64,000 nucleotides of DNA from Limisalsivibrio acetivorans (GTDB lineage Bacteria > Chrysiogenota > Deferribacteres > Deferribacterales > Geovibrionaceae). The position numbers were made by a program, and so were the translations under genes. The notes beneath the pieces are model-generated. The model ran no database searches and was not told the DNA's origin. It worked only from the letters and a program-made list of their open reading frames with translations. Location of the stretch: positions 1,375,407 through 1,439,406 of the forward strand of contig NZ_ATWF01000001.1 of NCBI RefSeq assembly GCF_000421105.1. Reading direction: 5' to 3'. Positions 27,855 through 36,433 of this stretch are shown piece by piece (within the stretch, counting starts at the first letter, position 1; each line of letters starts with the position of its first letter).

Positions 27855-28558
27855 GGGGTAAAGCCCTCAAATATGATATTGTCCGCAATCTCTGTTAGAT
27901 CATTCGCCTCTTCAAGGCTTTTCACAGTCCAAAGAATGAGTGGAACCTTCTTTTTACGAACGCTTCTAAGGAGCTTCTCGTTGGGGAATGCACTCACATC
28001 GCAGGCGATAAAGTCCGGCGCACCCTTGAAGTTCGCCATAAAACGCTCTATGACGTTTCCGCTCCCCTTTGTTAACCCATAGAGAAGACCCCTCGGAACC
28101 TCCGGCATATTCTTTCGGAACCATTCCACACTCTGAGGGTTAAAGGACTGTACAGCGGCACTGTGGGGATAATTTTTAAACCTTTCGGCGACGGTTTTCT
28201 CCATATTACCGGGCTTTTTGCTGTTCTTAAGCTCAACCAGAAGCGGAACGTCACCATTAACCGCCGCCATAACATCCTCAAGGGAAGGGATACAGAAAGA
28301 AGTAGCATTAAGGCGAAGCTTGCGGACCTCTGAATACTTCATTTTGCCGATCTCACCCGCAACACCTGTCATCCTTTCCAGATCATCATCATGGAATACA
28401 ACGGTTTCGCCGTCGGCAGTCTGCTGGATATCAAGCTCGATGGGATAGCCGGCCTTCGCCGCTGCACGGAATGCGGGCAGGCTGTTCTCCGGAATGTCGC
28501 CACCGTAAAGCCCCCTGTGGGCTATAGGCTTTTCAAGGAGCCAGTTTATTCTGCTCAT
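27851..28558 (-). CDS. Glycerophosphodiester phosphodiesterase
   Basis: 235 aa cytoplasmic GDPD (TIM barrel). Catalytic features: AHRG at the N-terminus, then ENSLPAF, IELDIQ (metal-binding Glu-x-Asp) and VVFHDDDLERMT. It hydrolyses glycerophosphodiesters to glycerol-3-phosphate and an alcohol. No signal peptide, so the UgpQ-like cytoplasmic type. Function unrelated to the respiratory genes it converges with. Confidence 0.93.
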   Translation of the reverse strand: MSRINWLLEKPIAHRGLYGGDIPENSLPAFRAAAKAGYPIELDIQQTADGETVVFHDDDLERMTGVAGEIGKMKYSEVRKLRLNATSFCIPSLEDVMAAVNGDVPLLVELKNSKKPGNMEKTVAERFKNYPHSAAVQSFNPQSVEWFRKNMPEVPRGLLYGLTKGSGNVIERFMANFKGAPDFIACDVSAFPNEKLLRSVRKKKVPLILWTVKSLEEANDLTEIADNIIFEGFTP

Positions 28559-28584
28559 AGGCTCACTCTCCCCTTAAAAAACGC

Positions 28585-28613
28585 AAAAAGCCGCCCGGTA
28601 CACAGGACGGCTT
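28585..28613 (-). terminator. Terminator of the L25 gene
   Basis: On the minus strand GCCGTCC pairs with GGGCGGC (one G-T pair) around an 8-nt loop and is followed by TTTTT, 27 bp past the L25 stop. Confidence 0.85.
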
Positions 28614-28639
28614 TCGCATTTCTATGATAGCAATTAGTA

Positions 28640-29269
28640 TTATTCTTCGTCAGCCTTTCTTTCAGAGATAATCTCAACCTCCTGAACCTCATCGGTGGAG
28701 GGCTCAAGATCTTCCTCAGCCTGAGGGGGAACAACGGAAACGATGGTTCCCTCTGTGGGGTCAAGGAGGATGTAGTCCTCGGAGAGATTCAGGTCATCGA
28801 TGGTTATGGAATCGCCGATCTCAAGCTTGGAGACATCGATATCGATCTTGTCCATCATGTGGCGGGGGAGTGTTCTGATAAGAACACTGTTGATGCTCTG
28901 GCTGAGGATACCACCCTGCTCTGCACCTGCAGGCTCGCCCACAACATGAAGAGGAACTTCGAGGTCGATCTTCTGACCCTTGGTAAGCTCTTGAAGCTCG
29001 GCATGGATGATGAAATCGCTCATGCTGTCGTACTGAAGGTTTGTGATATAGCAGTCAACGGGCTCACTTTCTCCGGGGATATCAAGCTCGATACGGAAGT
29101 TTCCATAGGGCCTCTTGTCCACATCAATACGGCTGAGTGTAAGCAGGGTGCTTTCCTTGCCTCTGCTTGAAAGAACGGCGGGGATAATGTTGTTGTCACG
29201 AAGGTTCTTGAGCTGTCCCTTCGTAAGCTCGCCCCTCTTCTCAGCTTTCCATTTAATAGTTTCAATCAT
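28640..29269 (-). CDS. rplY: Ribosomal protein L25/Ctc (long form)
   Basis: 209 aa from ATG 29269, preceded by AGGAG; the open frame continues to 29359 but lacks a ribosome site and the family start is MIETIKWKAEKR. Two-domain L25/TL5/Ctc: the N-terminal domain binds 5S rRNA and the C-terminal domain contains LPRHMMDKIDIDVSKLEIGD. An acidic tail follows (EEDLEPSTDEV). Part of the large subunit central protuberance. Usually beside pth; here it stands alone with its own terminator. Confidence 0.94.
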   Translation of the reverse strand: MIETIKWKAEKRGELTKGQLKNLRDNNIIPAVLSSRGKESTLLTLSRIDVDKRPYGNFRIELDIPGESEPVDCYITNLQYDSMSDFIIHAELQELTKGQKIDLEVPLHVVGEPAGAEQGGILSQSINSVLIRTLPRHMMDKIDIDVSKLEIGDSITIDDLNLSEDYILLDPTEGTIVSVVPPQAEEDLEPSTDEVQEVEIISERKADEE

Positions 29270-29464
29270 AACGGTTACTCCTATATGAAATTTTATTACT
29301 GTTTTTTCAAAAAATCGGGAAGTTACAGTATCACAGTTTATTAATAATATCAAATTCAAAGTTGCAGATGTGCTATCCCTCTCTATCCACGAAGAAAAGT
29401 ATTCACCAAACGGCCAATTAATGTAATATTCAGTGACCAGATAATATATCAGAGGAGTGAGCTT

Positions 29465-29791
29465 ATGGCAAAGGTATACCTCGCATTGGCGATACTTTTT
29501 GAGGTTATCGGCACATCATCGCTGAAAGCGTCCACAGGGTTCACCAGGCTTTACCCGTCCATCCTTGTTGTGCTGGGTTACGGAGCATCATTCTATTTCC
29601 TCTCATTGGTGTTCAAAACGATGCAGGTCGGCGTTGTTTATGCTGTCTGGTCAGGGCTGGGAATCGTTCTTATTACACTCATAGGTTTCATTATTTACAG
29701 GGAAACCCCCGATCTGCCAGCCATACTGGGGCTTTGTCTCATAATAGCTGGTGTTGCAGTTATCAACCTTTTCTCCGATACGGTGCACTAA
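29465..29791 (+). CDS. Small multidrug resistance (SMR) family transporter
   Basis: 108 aa, four hydrophobic helices, GAGGAGTG ribosome site. The conserved membrane Glu is in LFEVIGT (about residue 13), as in EmrE. The later GVVYAVWSGLG motif is also typical. Proton-coupled export of cationic compounds as a homodimer or pair. Stands alone. Confidence 0.92.
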   Translation: MAKVYLALAILFEVIGTSSLKASTGFTRLYPSILVVLGYGASFYFLSLVFKTMQVGVVYAVWSGLGIVLITLIGFIIYRETPDLPAILGLCLIIAGVAVINLFSDTVH

Positions 29792-29875
29792 CCCCGGGGT
29801 AAGTAACATACAAAAAGATGCGTACTTGACAGAAACACATCATAATCTATCCTGCCCAGCAAAGAGGAGGATATA

Positions 29876-30685
29876 ATGCTCAAATTTACCGTTAATAAAG
29901 ATACCTGCACACGCTGCGGAAACTGTATGAGGGTCTGTCCCGCTGGAATCGTTGTCGGCGATGAAGAAAACTTCCCCAAGGTGGAAAAGGAGGAGAACTG
30001 TATAGAGTGCCAGCACTGTATGACCTCCTGCCCCGTTGCCGCCATCTCCATATTCGGATTAGACCCTGAGGAATCAGTCAGCATCGACAAAATCCCCTCA
30101 TACGAGCAGATGGATGCATTGGTGCGCGGGAGACGGAGTATCAGAAAGTTCCGTCAGGACAATGTTAATCAGGACGAGCTCAGGATGCTTCTGGAAACCG
30201 TTGCCAACGCCCCCACAGGGGTAAACAAGCGCAAGGTTCGTCTTACGCTCATCGACGACATTGAAAAAATGGCCCATTTCATCGAGTTCGTGTATTCTAC
30301 CATCGAAAAATACGCAGAAGAAAAGAAGATACCCGAACAGTTTGCCATTCTGGAGAAACTCGCCGAAGCATATAGAAAAGGGAAGGATATCATATTCAGG
30401 GGTGCGCCACACTTTGTCTTCACATCCTCACCCAAGAATGTGCCCACTCCCGAAGCGGACAGCTATATCGCCGCCAGCTACTTCGATCTTACAGCACCCA
30501 CTATGGACATCGGAACAGTCTGGGCCGGATTCATCATGCACTGCATGGAGTTTATGCCCGAAGTTCGTGAATACCTAGGAGTGCCCGAAGACCATGTAAA
30601 CGGCTATGCGCTACTCTTCGGCAAACCCGCCCTCAAATACTACAGAGGGGTCCAAAGGGACGAGATAGATATTAATAAGCTCTAA
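29876..30685 (+). CDS. Ferredoxin-nitroreductase fusion
   Basis: 269 aa, GAGGAGG ribosome site. The N-terminus has two [4Fe-4S] motifs (CTRCGNCMRVCPAG and CIECQHCMTSCPVA). From about residue 75 (VRGRRSIRKFRQDNV) a nitroreductase fold begins, with the FMN-phosphate-binding RRSIRKFR and NAPTGVNKRK. Ferredoxin-fused nitroreductases occur widely in anaerobes; the clusters probably feed electrons to FMN. Substrate unknown. Followed by a repeat array. Confidence 0.92.
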   Translation: MLKFTVNKDTCTRCGNCMRVCPAGIVVGDEENFPKVEKEENCIECQHCMTSCPVAAISIFGLDPEESVSIDKIPSYEQMDALVRGRRSIRKFRQDNVNQDELRMLLETVANAPTGVNKRKVRLTLIDDIEKMAHFIEFVYSTIEKYAEEKKIPEQFAILEKLAEAYRKGKDIIFRGAPHFVFTSSPKNVPTPEADSYIAASYFDLTAPTMDIGTVWAGFIMHCMEFMPEVREYLGVPEDHVNGYALLFGKPALKYYRGVQRDEIDINKL

Positions 30686-30710
30686 GTATTTAAAAGGTTG
30701 ATACGTTATG

Positions 30711-31072
30711 GGCTTCCATCCTTGGAAGCCTATTTTAATCTATGGAATTTACCATCCATATAATCTGGGAAATTCGTCATCCTGAGAATTTCCCTGCCGC
30801 TACGCTTGGCAAAGCCTTCGCTCCGCTTACTTCCGTTACAGAATATGAAGCATAGCTCCATATTCTTCACTTCAGGGCTTCCATCCCTGGAAGCCTGTTG
30901 AGTAGCAACCATATTTGTATGATTAGCATAAGATTTCATGGACGAAAGCTCGCTTGCGTAAGTGAGAAGGAAGTCTCTTTCTTCGAACGGCAGAATAATT
31001 TCCATGGATGGAAAATTATTCAGATAGATAAAGGAGTTTTTAAGGGGATTCTAAGGGGAAAGTCTTCCCAAT
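30711..31072. repeat. Mosaic hairpin repeat array, copy B (mostly inverted)
   Basis: Hairpins, in order: GGCTTCCA/TGGAAGCC (30711-30730 and again 30876-30895); a block whose reverse complement matches 57840-57872; GAATAT/ATATTC (30841-30864); CTCGCTT/AAGTGAG (30949-30966); and AATAATTTCCAT/ATGGAAAATTATT (30994-31020, one bulge). It ends in the reverse of the AAGGGGA module. Most modules are in the opposite orientation to the arrays at 1 and 57554. It fills the 500-bp gap between the nitroreductase gene and the Gly/Asp-rich gene. Open frames here are repeat-encoded and not credible. Confidence 0.85.
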
Positions 31073-31189
31073 ATACTCCAACTATTTATATCATTTTAGA
31101 GCTTCATAGCTCATTTTCTTTAAATACCTTTGTAACCTTTTTCCGTTTCTTCCGTTATGGAGTCATACAACGAACGAAAGGAGAGAATG

Positions 31190-31666
31190 ATGATGAAAAA
31201 GTTGTTTGTATTTCTTATGGTAGCAATGTTGACTGTATCTGTAGCGAACCTCGCCTATGCCAGAGGCGGACACGGTGGCGGAGGTCATGGCGGTGGCGGT
31301 TCATCCGAGTCCGGCGGAGGTGCTGGTGGCGGTGATACAGGCGGCGGAGACACCGGTGGTGATGACGGCGGCGACACAGGTGGAAGCGAAGACTGTGACG
31401 GTGACGGCCCCGATGGCGATAGAGGTGGATTCGGCGGCGGATTCGGTGACGACAGTGACCCCGTTGGTGACGGAACTGGTGAGCACCCCGAAGATGGAAC
31501 AGGTCCCGGTTTTGGTGACGGTACAGAGCCCAGTCCCCAGGATGGAACAGGTTTCGGAAAAAAACATGGATTCTTCAGTGATGACGACGATACAGCTGAC
31601 GATGATGACGGCACTGAGGATGAGGATTCCGATTCAGAAGACGAGGAAGAAGAGCAAAGCGAATAA
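31190..31666 (+). CDS. Exported Gly/Asp-rich low-complexity protein
   Basis: 158 aa from ATG 31190, the second of three consecutive ATG codons (31187, 31190, 31193), placed 6 bp after AAGGAG. Signal peptide to about LAYA. The mature protein is GGHGGGG-type repeats, then Asp/Gly-rich segments with DGTG repeats, and an acidic tail of Asp/Glu. No folded domain seen; extended, possibly metal- or cation-binding. Its Gly-rich style matches the tail of the exported protein at 33123. It lies just before the ECF sigma gene and may be a target or part of that system. Confidence 0.75.
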   Translation: MMKKLFVFLMVAMLTVSVANLAYARGGHGGGGHGGGGSSESGGGAGGGDTGGGDTGGDDGGDTGGSEDCDGDGPDGDRGGFGGGFGDDSDPVGDGTGEHPEDGTGPGFGDGTEPSPQDGTGFGKKHGFFSDDDDTADDDDGTEDEDSDSEDEEEEQSE

Positions 31667-31689
31667 ACCTCCAGTATAATGAAGGATCG

Positions 31690-31707
31690 GGGGGATTGTT
31701 ATCCCCC
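31690..31707 (+). terminator. Stem-loop between the Gly/Asp-rich gene and the sigma gene
   Basis: GGGGGAT/ATCCCCC with a TGTT loop, followed by TTAAAT. The T-tract is poor, so partial termination or attenuation is possible. Confidence 0.45.
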
Positions 31708-31740
31708 TTAAATCCTTGAGGGAGCGGTGGCTTTAAATCG

Positions 31741-32223
31741 ATGCGAAACAACCGGGCACTACAGGAGTTCTTTGAAGGGGAGAGCGGTCGGCTTTACGGC
31801 TATCTTATCAAGCTTTGCGGTGATGAGGATGAAGCAAAAGACCTTTATCAGGAAAGCTTCATAAAATATGCCCGTAATTACCCCGAAAAACTTTCAGCAT
31901 CACTGCTCTTTACGGTTGCAAGAACAGTTTTTATCGATTCAAAGAGGAAGGAAAAGCGCCACGATGAGATACCCGATGAACTCAGCTGTGGAGAAAGCCC
32001 GGAAGAGAGGCTTCTTGAAAACCGCAGACAGAAGGCACTTTCAGACTGTCTCGGCAATCTCCCCGAATCCGAAAGGGAGATTATTGCACTGAAAACCACA
32101 GAAGGCTTGAAATACGATGATATATCAAAGATAACCGGGCTTAGCACATCAAGCATAAAAGTTAAGATACACAGGGCAAGGTTAAAGCTTAGGGACTGCA
32201 TGGCGGAGAAGGACAATGGATGA
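31741..32223 (+). CDS. ECF-type RNA polymerase sigma factor
   Basis: 160 aa. Sigma region 2 lies at about 10-75 (DEDEAKDLYQESFIKY), a short linker follows, and region 4 at about 100-155 has the helix-turn-helix YDDISKITGLSTSSIKVKIHRAR. Directs polymerase to a specific promoter set. The stop overlaps the start of the next, anti-sigma-like gene by 8 bp, the usual coupling for a sigma/anti-sigma pair. Confidence 0.93.
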   Translation: MRNNRALQEFFEGESGRLYGYLIKLCGDEDEAKDLYQESFIKYARNYPEKLSASLLFTVARTVFIDSKRKEKRHDEIPDELSCGESPEERLLENRRQKALSDCLGNLPESEREIIALKTTEGLKYDDISKITGLSTSSIKVKIHRARLKLRDCMAEKDNG

Positions 32224-32803
32224 GAAAAAAGATATACTCATAAGCCAGTTTATTGATGACGAGCTTGATATCGAAGAGAAGATCAACTTTGTGAAGTACG
32301 TCCATGGAGACTCGGAGTATACCGAACTGGCCCTGGATTTCCTCGACAACGAGAGGGATATTATGCAGATGGGTGAACTCCCACAGCCAGAGATACCGGA
32401 ACTGCCCCAGACGAAGGGTGGCAGGGTTATTAAGTTCCCCTCACCGGCGGCGGCAGCCTCATTTGTATCATTGGCCGTGTCTTTGGCGCTTGTTTTTGCG
32501 GTGTTTATGCACAAGCCGGAGAAAGTCCAGACAGCGGAGAACGTCCACCGCTTTGTTATACATATGCCAGATGCAAAGAATGTAGCCCTTGCGGGAAGCT
32601 TCTCGAACTGGAACAGGCTTGATATGAATCGAATCGGGGACACCGGTTACTGGGAAGCAAAGGTCCCCCTTGGTGAAGGTGAGTACAGCTACAGCTTTAT
32701 TGTGAATGATGATAAAAGGATCGCCGACCCTACGGTCAGGGCAAGGCAGAGCGATGGCTTCGGCGGAGAGAATTCGGTTCTAAGTATAGGTGACAGGATT
32801 TGA
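32216..32803 (+). CDS. Anti-sigma-like membrane protein with AMPK/CBM48 glycogen-binding-type E-set domain
   Basis: 195 aa. The N-terminal about 65 residues (LISQFIDDELDIEEKINFVKYV) are helical and cytoplasmic, with the DDELD pattern of anti-sigma N-termini. A membrane helix follows (about 80-100, AAASFVSLAVSLALVFAVF). The periplasmic part (about 110-195) is an E-set/CBM48-like domain: FVIHMPDAKNVALAGSFSNW, GYWEAKVPLGEGEYSYSFIVN, then QSDGFGGENSVL. CBM48-type domains bind alpha-glucan in other proteins. Inferred role: senses an envelope or sugar signal and holds the sigma factor. Confidence 0.85.
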   Translation: MDEKKDILISQFIDDELDIEEKINFVKYVHGDSEYTELALDFLDNERDIMQMGELPQPEIPELPQTKGGRVIKFPSPAAAASFVSLAVSLALVFAVFMHKPEKVQTAENVHRFVIHMPDAKNVALAGSFSNWNRLDMNRIGDTGYWEAKVPLGEGEYSYSFIVNDDKRIADPTVRARQSDGFGGENSVLSIGDRI

Positions 32804-33126
32804 GAAAAGCACTGCTGTTAGCGTTATCGATTATTGTTCTATACGGTTGTGCGGAGGTCAGATTTAATAAAGCCTCCGGTGGTCTTAGTGGTGCGTTCAG
32901 ACTAAGCGATGCAGAGAGAGTGGAGGTTTATCCATCCTCCAACGGATTTAAAGGCATACCGGCGGAAGAGTCCGATGGAAGATGGATAGCACTTTTGCCG
33001 TATGAGGAAAACTTTACATATTTCCTCAAGGTTGACGGCAAGTTATACACACCCGACTGCGATATGAGGCAGAGGGATGATTTCGGCGGAGAGATCTGCA
33101 TATATAGTGACGGAGAAAAGAAATGA
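32800..33126 (+). CDS. Small lipoprotein with diverged E-set domain
   Basis: 108 aa, TTG start overlapping the previous stop (TTGA). Lipobox LYGC (Cys17). The mature sequence follows the same plan as the E-set domain of the neighbouring protein: FRLSDAERVEVYPSSNGF, DGRWIALLPYEENFTYFLKVDG and a QRDDFGGE end motif. The shared QxDxFGGE segment suggests a duplicated domain, one membrane-anchored and one lipidated. Function unknown; possibly a co-sensor or target. Confidence 0.75.
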   Translation: MRKALLLALSIIVLYGCAEVRFNKASGGLSGAFRLSDAERVEVYPSSNGFKGIPAEESDGRWIALLPYEENFTYFLKVDGKLYTPDCDMRQRDDFGGEICIYSDGEKK

Positions 33127-33920
33127 GAACAGTAAGGATGCTTCTAATTACTGCGGTTATAACAATATTTGCTGTAACAGCCTATGCAGATGAGTATCAG
33201 AAGCTTGGTGAAACAGCCTCGAAGATGGGTGTTTCGAGTAGCCTTGCCGAACAGCTTATGGAGCGGACACGGAGTGCCGGCTATTCTGGTGATGCTGTGA
33301 ATGCTGTCATCCGCAGTATGCAGAACGGAGACGCCGAATCCGCATCTAGGGTAGCAGAGAAGGTATTGGAAGGTATCGCAAAGAATGTTCCAGAAGGTCT
33401 TGTGGTTAGCGCAGTGGAAAAGGTGCGCTCCCGTTACGAATATGCCCGGGGAATCGCTTCTCAGGCTGGTGTGAGTGGTGTGCCGAGTGAGAAGGTCCGC
33501 AGTATGGTTGCTGACGCTATGGCTGCCGGAGCGAAGGGTGACGAACTAGCTGAGATCGCAAGGGAGGTTGCCGGAAAGACAAGGGAGAAGAATGAGTATG
33601 CAGAGTCAGCATTTTCCCTTTATCGTGAAATGGTTCGCTACGGTGTTGAGTCAAATAAAGCAAAGGATATCGTTAAGGAGACAGTGGGCAAGTACGGTGC
33701 GGACGAGATCATGCAGTACCGCAGTGAGTTTATGGAAAAGGCTGGCTATATGAATGCGGAAAAGGCCGCCGGAATGATGGAAAGCAATGTACACGAAAGT
33801 CGTGAACCCGGCAGCATGGGCGGTGGTTCCGGTTCTGGAGGCATGGACGGCAGTGGTGGCATGGGTGGCGGTAATCCCGGCGGCTCCGGTGGAGGCCACG
33901 GAGGGGGCGGAAGACGCTGA
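33123..33920 (+). CDS. Exported Ala-rich helical protein with Gly-rich tail
   Basis: 265 aa, ATGA overlap with the lipoprotein gene. Signal peptide ends TAYA. Mature protein: repeated short helices rich in Ala, Glu and Val (MGVSSSLAEQLMERTRSAG; AGVSGVPSEKVRSMVADAM; YGVESNKAKDIVKETVGKYG), apparently three or more copies of an 'AxxxGV' helical unit. It ends in about 40 residues of Gly/Met/Ser/His-rich low complexity (GGGHGGGGRR). Family not recognised. Fourth gene of the sigma operon and probably its secreted output. Confidence 0.75.
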   Translation: MRTVRMLLITAVITIFAVTAYADEYQKLGETASKMGVSSSLAEQLMERTRSAGYSGDAVNAVIRSMQNGDAESASRVAEKVLEGIAKNVPEGLVVSAVEKVRSRYEYARGIASQAGVSGVPSEKVRSMVADAMAAGAKGDELAEIAREVAGKTREKNEYAESAFSLYREMVRYGVESNKAKDIVKETVGKYGADEIMQYRSEFMEKAGYMNAEKAAGMMESNVHESREPGSMGGGSGSGGMDGSGGMGGGNPGGSGGGHGGGGRR

Positions 33921-33947
33921 TAAGTGTTTAGCTTGTTTGATTTCACC

Positions 33948-33971
33948 TATGGATGGAAAGTTCCATCCATA
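33948..33971. terminator. Inverted repeat between convergent genes, related to the hairpin repeat family
   Basis: Arms TATGGATGGAA and TTCCATCCATA (11 bp, perfect) around AG, in the 54-bp gap between the exported protein (ends 33920) and the Fe-S protein (ends 33975). The ATGGATGG/CCATCCAT core is that of the mosaic repeats. No T-tract, so a bidirectional terminator role is only possible. Confidence 0.5.
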
Positions 33972-33974
33972 AAA

Positions 33975-35261
33975 TCAGACCTGCTTGTGCTTCTCCAACA
34001 TCTTCCCAAAATAACGGGACTTAACCTGCTCCGATGCCATTATCTGCTTAACAGGTGGCATTTTTAGAACTGCACCAAGCACTGCCGCCATAGCCCTGTG
34101 GCTGAAGAGTGCTCTATTATCAAAGAGTAAGTGCTGGAACGTTCCACGCTCAATGGCCATCATCACGGACTTATGAACGGAGTTCACAGGTGTTATAACC
34201 CGCTCACCACGCTCCTTAAGACTGAGGGCATCCTGATTACACACTCTAACGCACACCCCGCATCCCAGGCAGATATCCGTATCCAACTTTACAGTTTTTC
34301 TTCTGGGTTTTTCAGGATCATTGGCGGAAACCATTCCCAGCGCTTCTACGGGGCATATTTCGGCACATTTACCGCATCCTGTGCAGTTACCTTCATCTAT
34401 CTCTGGAAGGTAGTTTGATGTGTGTACGGGGTTCATAAGCCCGAAACGCCTTGCCGCAATCATCGCCTCGCAGCAACATCCGCAGCAGTTGCATATGAAA
34501 CCGACCTCCTTCTGCACATTCTCGCCGAACTGCACAAGGTTATGCTCATAGGCCTCCTGCAGAAGGTCCATCCCCTCCGATGCTTCAACACGCCTTGCAT
34601 ACCCGTGGCGTATAAGCGAATCCGCAACATTACCGAAGGTCATGCATATATCCATAGGTGCATCGCAGGCTTTGCCGGCATGCTCCATCTTATGCCTGCA
34701 GTAACACATACTTACGCCCATATGCTGTGCGGTGTTGATAACCTCGCTTGAACGCTCATAATCCAAAACATGCAGGGACTCCTGATTAGGCAGGGCGGGC
34801 TCATTAACAAAGACTCGTCCGAGCTGTGTTTCCCCGTCGGTGAAGAGAGACTTGATAAAGTCCTCCTCTACGGTGATGTATTCATAGAACATCTCGCTGA
34901 GGAGCTTCTGGTCTATATCGCCTCGGGTCCGCATCATGGAAAACTCGAAAAAACCAGCCATTGGGGGCGGAAGAACGTACTGCATCTCTCCATCATCCCC
35001 CATAATGTCAATAAGAATAACCTTATCTGCATAGCTCTCAAGCCGCTTCTTTGCCTCTTTATGGCTAACCTTCCATATCTTTGCGGCTTGCTCCGCATTG
35101 AAGGGCTTTATGGGGAGCTGGGCAATATACCCCGCATCCTCTTCTGTCATCAATATTGACAATATCTTATAAAGGTTCTCCGATGTGGGGGCTCCCTGTG
35201 GAAACCTGTTTAACCGCTCTATCAGATCGCTGAAACCCTTGCGGGCTGTTAGATGTGCCAT
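33975..35261 (-). CDS. Multi-cluster iron-sulfur protein (4Fe-4S dicluster plus Cys-rich core)
   Basis: 428 aa, cytoplasmic. The N-terminal third is winged-helix-like (PFNAEQAAKIWKVSHKEAKKRL). The middle has CYCRHK...KACDAPMDICM and an unusual Cys-packed stretch, ICNCCGCCCEAM. A ferredoxin-like pair follows (CTGCGKCAEICP and CLGCGVCVRVC). Similar proteins occur in anaerobes, often annotated only as 4Fe-4S binding protein; the true reaction is unknown to me. Stands alone on the minus strand, 54 bp from a convergent gene. Confidence 0.85.
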   Translation of the reverse strand: MAHLTARKGFSDLIERLNRFPQGAPTSENLYKILSILMTEEDAGYIAQLPIKPFNAEQAAKIWKVSHKEAKKRLESYADKVILIDIMGDDGEMQYVLPPPMAGFFEFSMMRTRGDIDQKLLSEMFYEYITVEEDFIKSLFTDGETQLGRVFVNEPALPNQESLHVLDYERSSEVINTAQHMGVSMCYCRHKMEHAGKACDAPMDICMTFGNVADSLIRHGYARRVEASEGMDLLQEAYEHNLVQFGENVQKEVGFICNCCGCCCEAMIAARRFGLMNPVHTSNYLPEIDEGNCTGCGKCAEICPVEALGMVSANDPEKPRRKTVKLDTDICLGCGVCVRVCNQDALSLKERGERVITPVNSVHKSVMMAIERGTFQHLLFDNRALFSHRAMAAVLGAVLKMPPVKQIMASEQVKSRYFGKMLEKHKQV

Positions 35262-35600
35262 TTAAAACCTCTTAATAAATAAAATCTTTAACTATTATAC
35301 ATTTCTAAACCACTCAAATCAAACCGCACTGTTTTCCTCACTATTTTCAGCACCTTCCATCTTCAGCAGACATATATTACCCGATTATTACCCTTGAATA
35401 TATTATCCTCCTATGATAAATTCATCTTATAATATTTCATATATTGACTATTTAAATATGAATGCTTCAAGTATGAGTAAAGAAATAGTTTATAAACACA
35501 CTCCAAAACACAAGCCTCGTACGGTCTCTGGCTGTACTCACCCGTTAAACTGTCAGAGAACCTGATATAATAGAGATAGAAAATTACTAGGAGATTGGTT
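35262..35600. other. AT-rich intergenic region with a promoter for the ABC transporter
   Basis: Divergent region. On the plus strand a TATAAT (35566-35571) lies 16 bp after GTTAAA (35544-35549), giving a plausible sigma-70 promoter about 30 bp before the ATG at 35601. Nothing else is recognisable. No repeat-family hairpins. Confidence 0.5.
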
Positions 35601-36365
35601 ATGAAAAATTTTCTAAGAGCTTTTTTCGTTATGGTATTCATGCTTACAAGCCTTACGGCCATCGCCGGCGGGCTCGAAGACGTTAAGGAAGAGAACACAC
35701 TTTCCTATGCACTCACAGGACAGTATCCCCCATTCAACTTCGTTGATGAAAACAATGAAGTCGCAGGGTTCGATGTTGAGATAGGTAAGGAGATCGCAAA
35801 GCGCATCGGTGTTAAGCCCAAACCTGTTACAACAGCATGGGACGGCATTATCGCAGGTCTGCTCGCAGAGAAGTATGACGTTATATGCGGAAGTATGGCA
35901 ATAACCGACCAGAGGCTTAAATCCATCGATTTCACAGAACCTTACTACAGAAGCGGTGCACAGGTTTTCGCCAAGGAAGATGCAGGCTTCACTTCTGTGG
36001 ATGAACTAAAGGGTAAGAAGATAGGCGTAACACTTGGAACAACATACGAAGAATGGGTACGCAATAACATCGAGGGTGTGAAGATAAGAACCTATAAGGG
36101 TGTTCCGGACATGGTTCTTGAAACTGCCACAGGCAGGATCGACGCCTTCGTTACAGATAAGATCGTGGGCGCACTCGCCATTAAGGACAAGGCGGCCCCC
36201 CTTAAGCTTGTGGGAGATCTTCTCTATGAAGAGAGGATGGGAATCGCTCTCAGGAAGGGTAACCCAGAGCTTAAGAAGGCTATGAATGAAGCACTCGCAG
36301 AGATGAAAGAGGATGGAACATACCACAGCATCAGCATGAAGTGGCTTGGTATCGACGTTCGCTGA
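35601..36365 (+). CDS. Periplasmic amino-acid-binding protein of a polar amino acid ABC transporter
   Basis: 254 aa from ATG 35601 with AGGAG 7 bp upstream (TTG 35595 is a poorer start). Signal peptide ends AIAGG. Type-II solute-binding fold: GQYPPFNFVDENNEVAGFDVEIGKEIAKR, DGIIAGLLAEKYDVI, TEPYYRSG, the usual family signature. Delivers polar amino acids, probably Glu/Gln/Arg-type, to the permease encoded next. Specificity not determinable. Confidence 0.93.
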   Translation: MKNFLRAFFVMVFMLTSLTAIAGGLEDVKEENTLSYALTGQYPPFNFVDENNEVAGFDVEIGKEIAKRIGVKPKPVTTAWDGIIAGLLAEKYDVICGSMAITDQRLKSIDFTEPYYRSGAQVFAKEDAGFTSVDELKGKKIGVTLGTTYEEWVRNNIEGVKIRTYKGVPDMVLETATGRIDAFVTDKIVGALAIKDKAAPLKLVGDLLYEERMGIALRKGNPELKKAMNEALAEMKEDGTYHSISMKWLGIDVR

Positions 36366-36381
36366 TTATTATGTAACACCC

Positions 36382-36404
36382 GGCTCCCTGATATGCAGGG
36401 AGCC
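36382..36404 (+). terminator. Strong stem-loop between binding-protein and permease genes
   Basis: GGCTCCCTG/CAGGGAGCC (9 bp, perfect) with an ATATG loop and TTAATTATT after it. Placed 16 bp after the binding-protein stop. Likely a partial terminator or mRNA stabiliser giving more binding protein than membrane components. Confidence 0.7.
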
Positions 36405-36433
36405 TTAATTATTCTAAGGATACGGTTTTTTAA

